Assembly: GCA_965267605.1 (NCBI GenBank)
Contig: OZ254088.1
Location: 1,116,001-1,180,000 of the forward strand
Length of the DNA: 64,000 bases
Origin: G965267605 sp965267605
GTDB taxonomy: Bacteria; Bacteroidota; Bacteroidia; Flavobacteriales_E; Vicingaceae
Direction: 5' to 3'
Part shown: piece by piece, positions 50,742 to 58,990 of the stretch
Numbering within the stretch: position 1 is the stretch's first letter
Layout: each line of letters opens with the position of its first letter
Notes under the pieces: generated by a model
What the model was told of the DNA's origin: nothing
Databases searched by the model: none
Seen by the model: the letters and a program-made list of their open reading frames with translations, nothing else
Made by a program: the position numbers and the translations under genes

Positions 50742-51857
50742 GTGAGCTCAACATTCAGCGATATCATCCAATCCCATCACTGGTCAAGCATTTCCGAGCA
50801 GATTTATGCGAAAACCGAGAGGGACGTTGAACACGCATTGGCCAAGAACAGTAGGGATCTGGAGGATTTTAAAGCATTGATCTCACCAGCAGCTGAAGGG
50901 TATCTTGAAGAAATGGCCCAGCTCAGTCAGAAGCTTACCATGAAGCGCTTTGGCAAAACGGTTCAAATGTATATCCCATTATACCTGAGCAATGAATGCC
51001 AGAATATCTGTACGTACTGTGGGTTTTCACTTGATGTTGACATTCCCAGGAAAACACTGACTGATGAGGAAATACTTGAGGAAGCGCGAATCATCAAGTC
51101 TAAGGGATATGAGCACGTACTGTTGGTTACAGGCGAAGCGAATAGAACGGTAGGAGTCGAGTATCTCAAAAGAGCTATCAGGTTATTGCAGCCAATGTTT
51201 GCGCACATATCCATTGAAGTTCAACCGCTCCAGCAACAAGAATATGAAGAACTCATCAAGGAAGGCTTGAATACCGTTTTGGTATACCAGGAAACGTACA
51301 ATGAGGAGAATTACAAGAAGCACCATCCCAAAGGACGAAAATCGAATTTCACATACAGGGTTACGACACACGATAGATTAGGGAAGGCTGGAATTCACAA
51401 GATGGGCCTTGGTGTGCTGATTGGTCTGGAAGATTGGAGGGTAGACAGTTACTTCAATGCACTGCATCTTGATTATCTGGAGCGCACTTACTGGCAATCC
51501 AAGTATACCGTTTCATTCCCTCGATTGCGACCATGCGCTGGTGGTGTGGAGCTTAAGTCAGTGATGAACGATAAGCAATTGGTGCAGCTCATTTGTGCCT
51601 ACCGATTACTCAATGAAGAAGTTGAACTTTCTATGTCCACTCGCGAATCTGCAGCCTTCAGAGATAACATTGTGAAGTTGGGAATAACCTCAATAAGCGC
51701 GGAATCTGCAACAGACCCCGGGGGATATGCAAATCCAAAAGATGCATTGGAGCAGTTTGAGATTCATGATGACCGGAGCACTTCTGAATTTGTAAGTACG
51801 CTCAAACAAAACGGCTATGAAGCTGTTTGGAAGGATTGGGACGCAGTATTACAGTAA
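50742..51857 (+). CDS. thiH: 2-iminoacetate synthase ThiH
   Basis: 371 residues from GTG 50742. Radical SAM tyrosine lyase that supplies dehydroglycine to ThiG. The cluster motif is C86-x3-C90-x2-C93 (NECQNICTYCGF), with VTGEANR, SIEVQPLQQQEYE, YQETYNEE and LGVLIGLEDWR as family signatures. Its normal place is directly behind thiG. Here it follows the damage-repair operon with 27 bases and no riboswitch or terminator in between, so its transcription must come from the SRAP-side unit or from a weak promoter in the short gap. One base of its stop overlaps thiF. Confidence 0.95.
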   Translation: MSSTFSDIIQSHHWSSISEQIYAKTERDVEHALAKNSRDLEDFKALISPAAEGYLEEMAQLSQKLTMKRFGKTVQMYIPLYLSNECQNICTYCGFSLDVDIPRKTLTDEEILEEARIIKSKGYEHVLLVTGEANRTVGVEYLKRAIRLLQPMFAHISIEVQPLQQQEYEELIKEGLNTVLVYQETYNEENYKKHHPKGRKSNFTYRVTTHDRLGKAGIHKMGLGVLIGLEDWRVDSYFNALHLDYLERTYWQSKYTVSFPRLRPCAGGVELKSVMNDKQLVQLICAYRLLNEEVELSMSTRESAAFRDNIVKLGITSISAESATDPGGYANPKDALEQFEIHDDRSTSEFVSTLKQNGYEAVWKDWDAVLQ

Positions 51858-52951
51858 TGAACGCAGACGCACTTAAACGGTACCACAGACACATTATTCT
51901 TCCTGAGTTTGGGATGGAAGCACAGGAGAAGCTCAATAATGCGAGTGTTCTTGTTGTAGGGGCTGGTGGACTGGGTTGTCCCGTTTTGCAATACTTAACC
52001 GCAGCGGGTGTAGGAAGAATTGGAATCGTTGATGGTGATACCATTGATAGCAGCAATCTTCAGCGGCAAACATTGTACAGCGAAGAGGATGTGGGGAAAT
52101 CCAAGGCGGAGGTTGCTGCGGAGAAACTAGCTGCTCAGAATAGCCTGGTTAGTTTTGATGTGCACAAGGTCCACCTATTGGTTGATAATGCTTTGCAGAT
52201 CATTGAGGATTACGATCTGGTGGTGGATGGAACGGATAACTTTCCAGCCAGGTATCTGATCAATGATGCCTGCGAAATATTGGGTAAGCCATTCGTGTAT
52301 GGATCCATTTACAAATTTGAGGGACAGGTAAGTGTGTTTAATCACGAAGGAGGACCTGGTTATAGATGTTTATTCCCGGAACCACCTTCTCCTGGACAGG
52401 TTCCTAACTGCTCAGAGATTGGAGTATTGGGTGTGTTGCCAGGTTTGATTGGCACCATGCAAGCCAGTGAGGCGATTAAGGTATTGGCAGAGGTAGGGGA
52501 GCCGTTGTCAGGCAAGCTACTCATGATCAATACGCTGACCATGGATTCACACGTAATTGCCTTCCAAAGAAATCAGGAAGCTGCACGCATTATCGAATTG
52601 ATCAATTATGATGAGTTCTGCGGCACCAACACTGGCGTGATCAAAGAAGTGGATGCGCCACAGCTGAAAAGATGGATGGACGCTGGAGATGTACGTTTAT
52701 TGGATGTTCGCGAGCCAGATGAAGCGGAAATTTGCAAGATCACCGAGTGGCTTATCCCGCTGGGTGATCTCGAGAACAACCTTCCAGACCTGAAACGTGA
52801 AACCAGAATAGTAGTGCATTGTCACCATGGGGGAAGAAGCGCAAAGGCAGTCGAAATCCTTGAAAAGGCAGGTTTTACTAGTGCTTATAACCTGGTTGGT
52901 GGTATCCATGCATGGTCTACCGAAGTAGATGCGTCCGTTCCCGTCTACTAG
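51857..52951 (+). CDS. thiF: ThiF/MoeB-type adenylyltransferase fused to rhodanese
   Basis: 364 residues from ATG 51857. Residues 1-245 are an E1-like adenylyltransferase (VVGAGGLGCPV nucleotide loop, VDGDTIDSSNLQRQ, VDGTDNFPARY, VPNCSEIGVLGVLPG crossover loop). Residues 270-364 are a rhodanese with an active Cys in VHCHHGGRSA. It adenylates the ThiS C-terminus and may accept sulfur by its own rhodanese domain, as in the MoeZ/MOCS3 layout. It may also serve molybdopterin MoaD, though no moa genes are here. Co-transcribed with thiH; convergent overlap of four bases with the next gene. Confidence 0.93.
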   Translation: MNADALKRYHRHIILPEFGMEAQEKLNNASVLVVGAGGLGCPVLQYLTAAGVGRIGIVDGDTIDSSNLQRQTLYSEEDVGKSKAEVAAEKLAAQNSLVSFDVHKVHLLVDNALQIIEDYDLVVDGTDNFPARYLINDACEILGKPFVYGSIYKFEGQVSVFNHEGGPGYRCLFPEPPSPGQVPNCSEIGVLGVLPGLIGTMQASEAIKVLAEVGEPLSGKLLMINTLTMDSHVIAFQRNQEAARIIELINYDEFCGTNTGVIKEVDAPQLKRWMDAGDVRLLDVREPDEAEICKITEWLIPLGDLENNLPDLKRETRIVVHCHHGGRSAKAVEILEKAGFTSAYNLVGGIHAWSTEVDASVPVY

Positions 52952-53772
52952 AACAATTTGAACATCACGCCAATCGCGAAGTTCGATTGGAAAAAATAGA
53001 ACGCCTGTCTTGCGCGTTCATTCGGGTTTTGTGTGATCCTGATTTTGGGCATATGAATGAACCCGCCTTTGATGTTTCCAACAAGCAGCAATGTTTCCCA
53101 AAAGCGCAATTCCACACCAGTTTTCAAGCTGAAGCCCCATCCAGCCACATTGAATTCATCGTATCTCGGCTCGCCTAAAAATTCACAATTGGTTTTGGGA
53201 TACATAATTCCCACACCACCTCCACCAACACCCTGCAGACTGAACCAATCATTCTTTATACGGAATAGAGAATCCATGTTGGGAGTCATGTTTACTTCTA
53301 GATTTAAATAGTTGAGTCCATCTGTATGCTCATACCGCAGAAAGGCATCGGTAAGCTTCACCGTGTGGTTATAATCACCATCGTAGATAGACCCGCGAGC
53401 AATATTCCCTTGCATCAACACCTCCTGATCTTGCTTCATCACATACTTCATGTGGTCATCTCCGATAGATATCTGGATGTTATCTGTAATGTAGTATCCC
53501 AGCCGCATGTTTGTTTGCGGTATCGTCAGCTTAGTTGGGTGGAAATACGGATCAAAGTCGAAAGGAGTCTGGCGGTCAACGGCCTTTACATCTCGTAGCA
53601 CAAAATTGAAATCCTCTCCGGTAAATCGAATATCAGACTTCGTATAGCTTGCTTGGTTCCAGCCGAAATAAAAGAACATGCGACCTTTGTTGTTCCCTCG
53701 AAAGAATGACTCCGTCTGTCCATAGCCAATGGCCATCGTTAGAATGAAGCAGATGAATAGAAGTAATCTCAT
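52948..53772 (-). CDS. Outer-membrane beta-barrel protein, unknown function
   Basis: 274 residues. Signal peptide (1-18, GYGQ), then alternating amphipathic strands with FYFGWNQASYT, TNMRLGYYITDNIQISIG and a C-terminal QSNFAIGVMFKLF ending in an aromatic residue, as in barrels inserted by BamA. About 12 strands. A glycine-rich GVGGGGVGIMY segment may form a turn. Substrate or role unknown. It begins only 12 bases after the gene at 53785-54303, so the two are likely co-transcribed. Confidence 0.8.
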   Translation of the reverse strand: MRLLLFICFILTMAIGYGQTESFFRGNNKGRMFFYFGWNQASYTKSDIRFTGEDFNFVLRDVKAVDRQTPFDFDPYFHPTKLTIPQTNMRLGYYITDNIQISIGDDHMKYVMKQDQEVLMQGNIARGSIYDGDYNHTVKLTDAFLRYEHTDGLNYLNLEVNMTPNMDSLFRIKNDWFSLQGVGGGGVGIMYPKTNCEFLGEPRYDEFNVAGWGFSLKTGVELRFWETLLLVGNIKGGFIHMPKIRITQNPNERARQAFYFFQSNFAIGVMFKLF

Positions 53773-53784
53773 TCGAAGACAAAG

Positions 53785-54303
53785 CTAAGCATCCTGGTTC
53801 AGCTGTTTAAGGAGTTTTCTGCTCCTTGTTACCAGGTATTTCTTTTCAAACAAGGGGATCGCTTCTTCCACTACAGCTGAAACCTCGTTAGAAAGCTCTG
53901 GTATTTCCTTACAGAAGTGGCCAAGGGTGTCTATGGAATAACATTGAATGTGAGCGCTAAGATCATCTCTGTGAAGGACGGATAAGCAGAAATCAAGCAG
54001 ATCACCATGGTCTTCCACATTTGGTTTCATTATACTGATCAAACGCATACCACTTCCCATGTGCGGTATATGTGGAGAGGTAATGATGTGTGGAATGATG
54101 CTGTCTATGTGCTTTTCAATCAAAGACGTGTCTTCTAACGCAATGTGGGTTAGTACCCAACATGCACGCCAGCAGTAGGGACCTTCATGCGAAGCAGCAA
54201 GCTGGGCGAGGTCACCAATAAGCTCAGGTTTCTTCAACAGGTCGTCCCTGAGTTCATCGATCATGCCTTTTCGTGGGTGGTCGAAGAAAGCTTTGAAATC
54301 CAT
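53785..54303 (-). CDS. HEAT-like helical-repeat protein, unknown function
   Basis: 172 residues, no signal peptide, so cytoplasmic. The chain is helical with pairs such as PELIGDLAQLAASHEGPYCWRACWVLTHIALED that look like HEAT/adenylosuccinate-like repeats; such families include DNA-alkylation-repair-like helical scaffolds, but no catalytic residue can be named. Divergent from the TauE gene with 52 bases between starts; co-transcribed with the outer-membrane barrel gene. Confidence 0.72.
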   Translation of the reverse strand: MDFKAFFDHPRKGMIDELRDDLLKKPELIGDLAQLAASHEGPYCWRACWVLTHIALEDTSLIEKHIDSIIPHIITSPHIPHMGSGMRLISIMKPNVEDHGDLLDFCLSVLHRDDLSAHIQCYSIDTLGHFCKEIPELSNEVSAVVEEAIPLFEKKYLVTRSRKLLKQLNQDA

Positions 54304-54329
54304 ATCCTACAAAAGTAATCGGCAATAGT

Positions 54330-54337
54330 TAGCTTTG
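54330..54337 (+). promoter_or_regulatory. tauE promoter -7 element
   Basis: TAGCTTTG is an exact TAnnTTTG match 18 bases before the TTG start at 54356. No TTTG at -33. Confidence 0.45.
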
Positions 54338-54355
54338 GAACAATAATTCCACGAA

Positions 54356-55153
54356 TTGGAGCCTTCCCTGATCATTGCTTACGTCCTCGCCCTTGTTATA
54401 GGAGCTGTCCTTGGTTTACTTGGAGGAGGAGGGTCAATTCTTACCGTACCGGTAATGGTTTACATAGTGGGGGTAGAAGTTGTGGAGGCAACATCGTATT
54501 CGCTTTTTGTGGTTGGAATCTCCAGTCTCGTGGGTGTACTTACGTTTGCTCGTAAAGGACAGGTAAACTATCTGATAGGCATTATGTTTGGCATTCCATC
54601 CGTTGCCACGGTTTATGCGACCAGGAAATGGATATTACCGGCAGCCCCTGATCATGCGGAACTTATGGGGATGCCTATAAGTAAAGACCTGGTCTTGATG
54701 GTGTTGTTCGCGGTATTGATGATTCTGGCATCGTTTACCATGATCAGAAACAAGAAGGTGGCCGCTATGGGTGAAGAACGAAACCCCAATCTCCTTGTAG
54801 TTTTCCTAGAGGGCATAGTGGTAGGTTTTCTTACCGGTTTGGTGGGCGCTGGTGGAGGGTTTCTAATCGTTCCAGCATTAGTCGTATTGTCCCACTTGCC
54901 GATGAAAACTGCGGTAGGCACCTCCTTGCTTATTATTTCCGGTAAATCATTGATAGGGTTTATGGGGGATATAGGCCACGTAGAAATAGACTGGATGATG
55001 TTATCTCTGTTTTCCGGAATTACGATTTGCGGAATATTTGTTGGAAGCTATTTGTCCAATCTTATCAAGGGCGAACAGCTTAAGCCAGTATTTGGGTGGT
55101 TCATTCTCATAATGGGCATCTGTATCCTGGCTGAGAACATTATAAATAGTTGA
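54356..55153 (+). CDS. TauE/SafE (TSUP) family sulfite/anion exporter
   Basis: 265 residues from TTG 54356, with seven to eight membrane helices and the two-fold repeated signature GLLGGGGSILTVPVM and GLVGAGGGFLIVPALV of the TSUP family. It probably exports sulfite, thiosulfate or a related anion. The following gene encodes a CstB-like persulfide dioxygenase-rhodanese; in Staphylococcus aureus the cst sulfide-stress operon combines the same two families. No sulfide:quinone reductase or CstR-type repressor is next to it. 43 bases separate it from the CstB-like gene, which has its own -7 element. Confidence 0.9.
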   Translation: MEPSLIIAYVLALVIGAVLGLLGGGGSILTVPVMVYIVGVEVVEATSYSLFVVGISSLVGVLTFARKGQVNYLIGIMFGIPSVATVYATRKWILPAAPDHAELMGMPISKDLVLMVLFAVLMILASFTMIRNKKVAAMGEERNPNLLVVFLEGIVVGFLTGLVGAGGGFLIVPALVVLSHLPMKTAVGTSLLIISGKSLIGFMGDIGHVEIDWMMLSLFSGITICGIFVGSYLSNLIKGEQLKPVFGWFILIMGICILAENIINS

Positions 55154-55181
55154 TTGTAAACCTATTCAGAAAGGGATTGTA

Positions 55182-55189
55182 TAATTTTG
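55182..55189 (+). promoter_or_regulatory. cstB-like gene promoter -7 element
   Basis: TAATTTTG is an exact TAnnTTTG match 8 bases before the ATG at 55197, so a transcript from here would be nearly leaderless. Confidence 0.5.
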
Positions 55190-55196
55190 GATTAAG

Positions 55197-56594
55197 ATGA
55201 AGGTAGAGCAGTTATATACAGGATGTTTAGCAGAAGCAGCTTATTACATTGAGAGCAATGGAGAGGCAGCTATCATTGATCCGCTAAGAGATCCGCAACC
55301 GTATATTGATATAGCCAAAGAGAACGGGGCAACGATCAAGTATGTCTTTGAGACACACTTTCACGCAGATTTCGTTTCGGGCCACGTAGATCTTGCGAAA
55401 GAAACGGGAGCAACCATCGTCTATGGTCCCGATGCTCCTACCAGTTACGATAAACATACAGCGGAAGACGGGGAATTATTCACCGTAGGAGATGTACAGA
55501 TAAAGGTCCTTCACACTCCTGGACACACACTTGAATCTTCTTGTTTTTTGTTGTTGGACGAGCAAGGTAAGGAGCACTGCGTGTTTACTGGAGACACCTT
55601 GTTTATTGGTGATGTGGGTAGACCGGATCTGGCACAAAAAGGTGCAGATCTTACGCAAGAAGATTTGGCAGGAATGCTCTATGATTCCATTCAGGAAAAG
55701 CTTATGCCTTTACCTGACAGCGTGATCGTGTATCCAGCGCATGGCGCTGGTTCAGCATGTGGGAAGAACATGAGTAGCGAGACATTTTCTACGTTGGGTG
55801 TTCAGAAGAATACGAACTATGCGCTCCTTGCTGACGGGCGCGAAGACTTTATAGCCAAGGTAACCGATGGGATATTACCTCCTCCACAGTATTTCGCGAA
55901 GAATGCCGCGCTGAATAAGGCGGGGTACACTGCTTTTGATGAAGTGATGGGGCAAGGAGTAACGCCCCTTTCTGTGGAAGATATAGCGAAAGCAGATCAG
56001 GCAACTCTATTGGATGTACGGGATCCGGTTGAATTTGGCAATGGTTTTATTCCCGGTTCGATCAACATTGGTCTGGATGGATCTTTTGCAGTATGGGTAG
56101 GTACTTTGATTGAAGACCTTGCTGAGCCCTTGATCGTTATTGCGCCAAAGGGCAGGGAGGAAGAAGCAATTCACCGCTTGTCCCGTGTTGGATACGATGC
56201 AACGATTGGCTACTTGGAGGGAGGCTATGAGGCATGGGCTTCATCTGGAAAGCAAACAGATTCAGTTGAGAGCATTAGCCCGCAGGACCTTACTGCCAAA
56301 CATGCGAAGGGAGATGCGGTGATTATCGATTGTCGGAAGCCTACTGAATATGAGGCGGAACATGTAGATGGTGCCTCAAGTTATCCTTTGGATTATATAA
56401 ATGAGCACCTCGATCAATTGGATAAGCAGGAAACCCGTTATCTACATTGTAAATCAGGTTATCGCTCCATGATTGCGTGTTCGATTCTAAGGAAGCAGGG
56501 CTATACCAACCTTGTCAACGTGAGTGGTGGTTTCGATGCACTGAGTGAGACCGATATCCCGGTAACGGATTTTGCCTGTCCTTCTGCGTTTTAG
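55197..56594 (+). CDS. CstB-like persulfide dioxygenase with two rhodanese domains
   Basis: 465 residues. Residues 1-245 are a metallo-beta-lactamase-fold persulfide dioxygenase: THFHADFVSGH (HxHxDxxxxH), HTPGHT and GDTLFIGDVGRPD bind the non-heme iron. Residues 255-355 are a rhodanese without the Cys (IVIAPKGREEE, a pseudo-rhodanese). Residues 370-465 are an active rhodanese with C418 in LHCKSGYRS. This is exactly the PDO-pseudorhodanese-rhodanese order of CstB, which turns persulfides into thiosulfate. Neighbouring TauE would export the product. Convergent overlap of four bases with the methyltransferase gene. Confidence 0.93.
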   Translation: MKVEQLYTGCLAEAAYYIESNGEAAIIDPLRDPQPYIDIAKENGATIKYVFETHFHADFVSGHVDLAKETGATIVYGPDAPTSYDKHTAEDGELFTVGDVQIKVLHTPGHTLESSCFLLLDEQGKEHCVFTGDTLFIGDVGRPDLAQKGADLTQEDLAGMLYDSIQEKLMPLPDSVIVYPAHGAGSACGKNMSSETFSTLGVQKNTNYALLADGREDFIAKVTDGILPPPQYFAKNAALNKAGYTAFDEVMGQGVTPLSVEDIAKADQATLLDVRDPVEFGNGFIPGSINIGLDGSFAVWVGTLIEDLAEPLIVIAPKGREEEAIHRLSRVGYDATIGYLEGGYEAWASSGKQTDSVESISPQDLTAKHAKGDAVIIDCRKPTEYEAEHVDGASSYPLDYINEHLDQLDKQETRYLHCKSGYRSMIACSILRKQGYTNLVNVSGGFDALSETDIPVTDFACPSAF

Positions 56595-57448
56595 CCGTTC
56601 TTCTTACACCAGACGAACCGGTAAAAGCCAAAGACCCTTGCGAAGGCTCGTTCAAGTTTGGGTAAGTTGCCTTTGGTAAATGGAAAATGTGCTTTTGCCA
56701 TCTTCTGAACGGTAAATCCATTGGTGCGCAGTAGGTTCTTAACCTGAGATCTCGATAGAATAAAGGCTACTTCACATTCCGGGCCATCCGTACAACGATG
56801 TGGAAAGGCCTTCCAATTAAGGTATTTCCAGCCCATCTCTTTGTAGTTTTTCAAGTGCAGCGCCCAGTTTCCCTTAGCCTTTCTTCCCAGTTTCATCAAC
56901 ATGATCTCAAGGATCAACCTCCATCGGAAGTAGCATTGGATACGTATCCAGTAATTGAAGGATTCCTTGGCGTAAAGCATTACAATGAATTCGCCATTGT
57001 CCTTTAACACACGATTCACCTCAGAGAACGCCCGGGGCATGTTGGGTGTATGGTGTAGAACCCCATGGGAGTATATCAAATCAAATGAGTCATTTTGGAA
57101 TTCAAGAGATTCTGCATTTCCCTTGCGGATATTTCCGCTAAGGTCAAGTAGATCGAAATGTTTGGTGGTTGCATCAACAGCTTCCTGCGTAAGGTCAACT
57201 CCCGTATAGGACTTCGCATGCGCAGCCCATTTCGTGGCGTCTGCCCCCACACCCAAGCCTATTTCCAGCATATCTTTTTCGGCAGCACTGCTCCAGTCGA
57301 TCAGTACATCCAGATGGTGCTCTTTTCGGTACCTATATGCCCTGTATTCCTCAAAAAAAGTAGGGGATAAGTAATTCTCGTCAATGAAATGACTTCCACA
57401 TAGATGATCATCCCAGAAGGCTTCAACCTGTCCCAACTCACCATTCAT
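56591..57448 (-). CDS. Class I SAM-dependent methyltransferase
   Basis: 285 residues. Motif I is MLEIGLGVGADATKW near residue 63, followed by GVDLTQEAVDAT (acidic loop), DSFDLIYSHGVLHHTPN (motif III) and VLKDNGEFIVMLY. The large C-terminal extension (about 170-285) with YRFVWCKKNG at the end makes it unlike UbiE. Acceptor unknown; the adjacent glycosyltransferase and membrane genes suggest a surface polysaccharide or lipid, as inference. It is the last gene of a minus-strand run from the hybrid kinase. Confidence 0.87.
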   Translation of the reverse strand: MNGELGQVEAFWDDHLCGSHFIDENYLSPTFFEEYRAYRYRKEHHLDVLIDWSSAAEKDMLEIGLGVGADATKWAAHAKSYTGVDLTQEAVDATTKHFDLLDLSGNIRKGNAESLEFQNDSFDLIYSHGVLHHTPNMPRAFSEVNRVLKDNGEFIVMLYAKESFNYWIRIQCYFRWRLILEIMLMKLGRKAKGNWALHLKNYKEMGWKYLNWKAFPHRCTDGPECEVAFILSRSQVKNLLRTNGFTVQKMAKAHFPFTKGNLPKLERAFARVFGFYRFVWCKKNG

Positions 57449-57466
57449 AACGCAAAGATAATTGAG

Positions 57467-58228
57467 CTAATCGTCCTTCTTTCTTCGATTTCGAAGGAAT
57501 ATGAACAGAAAAGTGCTTACAACTGCTAAAAGAATGCCCCACCAGACCCAAGCCAAAGTGTTGTGCGGTTGCTCTAGCTCTACATCGACTTTCTTTTTAT
57601 TGAAGGGAATCTCCAGTAGCGATGTATCCTGCTTCACGCTTGCCGAAGTGTCTGTTGTGGATCTTCTGTCATCAATGATCACAGTGTCCTTTGTATAACC
57701 TCCTTCCATGGCAATTCCCATGAATCGGCACACATGGGCCAGTACACCATCCTTGAGTTGGTAACTTCTAATGATTCTTGGCACGTACTTCTTGTGGCTG
57801 CGGTTCCGCACAACAATGGTATCGGACGGAAGGTATACGTAGTAAGAGAATATAGGATAGGGCAGGTAATGAATGGTGTCATTGTAATAGCTGGAATCCT
57901 TGTACACAACCTGGTAGCTGTTGTCAGTGCTTCTATTGCTCGTGTCCAATTGAAATTTCCTTCTGTAACGAGCAAAGCTTTCCTCTATATCCTCATTAGG
58001 ATAATTCGACCAACCGTGTCGCTGTTGCAGTTTTTCCTTCTCGGTAGAATAAAAGAAGACAGGGAACAACTCGTCTGTTTCGCCCTGGAAATGGAATGTC
58101 CAGTATATTCTTGTAGAATCGGGGCTTACACCGAGAACCTCAATAACAAGGGGTCCTCCAACCGTTGCAAGGGTTAACCTGGAGGCACAGAACAGTGCAA
58201 GAACAAAGAGCGCAGAGAGTCGCGTCAA
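57467..58228 (-). CDS. Secreted membrane-anchored protein, unknown function
   Basis: 253 residues from a TTG at 58228 that overlaps the stop of the upstream YKSDA-repeat gene by four bases (TTGA). Signal peptide (1-21), a beta-rich extracytoplasmic domain of about 195 residues (ARYRRKFQLDTSNRS and DTIHYLPYPIFSYYVYLPSD are typical stretches), then a C-terminal membrane helix (VWWGILLAVVSTFLFIFL) with a basic stop-transfer tail. So it is anchored in the inner membrane with its bulk outside. No family recognised. Confidence 0.72.
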   Translation of the reverse strand: MTRLSALFVLALFCASRLTLATVGGPLVIEVLGVSPDSTRIYWTFHFQGETDELFPVFFYSTEKEKLQQRHGWSNYPNEDIEESFARYRRKFQLDTSNRSTDNSYQVVYKDSSYYNDTIHYLPYPIFSYYVYLPSDTIVVRNRSHKKYVPRIIRSYQLKDGVLAHVCRFMGIAMEGGYTKDTVIIDDRRSTTDTSASVKQDTSLLEIPFNKKKVDVELEQPHNTLAWVWWGILLAVVSTFLFIFLRNRRKKDD

Positions 58229-58557
58229 TAGAACATGTGTTTTTTGCTGTTGTTCTTCCAGCCCGCATCACTTTTATACTTGGCGAAGAAGACTACAATA
58301 TCTGCATCTGACTTATAGTCGCAGAAGTAAATCTTCTTGTCAGCATCTGACTTATAGTCACAAAAGAACCAAACACCATTGTTGTCTCCAGCATCGGATT
58401 TATACTTGGCTTTGTACACTACCAGATCGGCATCGGATTTATACTTCGCTACAAAAACTTTCACATCTGCGTCCGACTTGTATTTACAGCTGTAGACCTT
58501 TTGCCCAAATGTGAATGAGGCAAGGCTTAAGGCGATTATCGTAAGTAGTACTCTCAT
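58225..58557 (-). CDS. Secreted YKSDA-repeat protein (DUF6150-like)
   Basis: 110 residues. Signal peptide (1-19) then six copies of YKSDA at residues 26, 39, 52, 68, 81 and 94, with spacing 13, 13, 16, 13, 13. Between them are short hydrophobic strands (KVFVAK, LVVYKA, VWFFCD, KIYFCD, IVVFFA). The layout is mirror-like: three units, a longer linker, three units. I recall the DUF6150-type family of Bacteroidota, some members of which are reported as deeply knotted (7_1) small proteins; the assignment needs a profile search. Function unknown. Embedded in an operon with a STAS-like and a membrane-anchored protein. Confidence 0.78.
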   Translation of the reverse strand: MRVLLTIIALSLASFTFGQKVYSCKYKSDADVKVFVAKYKSDADLVVYKAKYKSDAGDNNGVWFFCDYKSDADKKIYFCDYKSDADIVVFFAKYKSDAGWKNNSKKHMFY

Positions 58558-58558
58558 A

Positions 58559-58969
58559 TCAATGCTCTAAACTAACAGTTTCCAACTCTCTCAGCCAGCC
58601 GACCGCAGAGTCTTCATCTTTGAAAAATTTATAATTATAAGGAGGTTTCTTAATCAGTTTAAAATACGCTCGGGCCAGGATCTTCTGATGAAGAGAAGGT
58701 AATACCAGTGCAATATGGCTTATCAGATTTTCATATGCATCCAGAGGGTCATAGGTTTTCGCTTCTGGTGCAATGGAACCATACCTTCCCGGAACGGAAA
58801 CAAGACGAATTCCTTTTTCTTCGCCCACCAGCTTAACCAATGCCTGACTCATTTCGTCCATTTGCTCACGATCCACCACATACTCATCAATGAATCGATA
58901 TTCATAGATTCCATCTTCCCGTAGCCCGATAGTACAAATGGAGGTATCAATAGACCGTAACAAAGTCAT
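58559..58969 (-). CDS. Small STAS-like protein, unknown function
   Basis: 136 residues, cytoplasmic. IYEYRFIDEYVVDREQMDEM and the later alternation of strands and helices with FKDEDSAVGWLREL at the end are like the STAS/DUF7793-type proteins of Bacteroidota, which resemble anti-anti-sigma factors such as SpoIIAA. The phospho-Ser position of SpoIIAA is not identifiable, so partner switching with the three SpoIIE phosphatases of the window is only a hypothesis. It begins 21 bases after the glycosyltransferase and ends one base before the YKSDA-repeat gene, so all are co-transcribed. Confidence 0.68.
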   Translation of the reverse strand: MTLLRSIDTSICTIGLREDGIYEYRFIDEYVVDREQMDEMSQALVKLVGEEKGIRLVSVPGRYGSIAPEAKTYDPLDAYENLISHIALVLPSLHQKILARAYFKLIKKPPYNYKFFKDEDSAVGWLRELETVSLEH

Positions 58970-58990
58970 AAAATGAAATTAAGCAATCTA

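Noticed and set aside
57734..58177. 147-codon antisense frame opposite the membrane-anchored protein gene
   Set aside because: The opposite strand has a signal peptide, a membrane anchor and coupling to its neighbours; the antisense frame shows none.
58240..58500. Repeated GCATCnGAnTTATA-type DNA segments as a repeat array
   Set aside because: They code for the YKSDA units of a normal open frame with signal peptide; the DNA similarity follows from the protein repeat.
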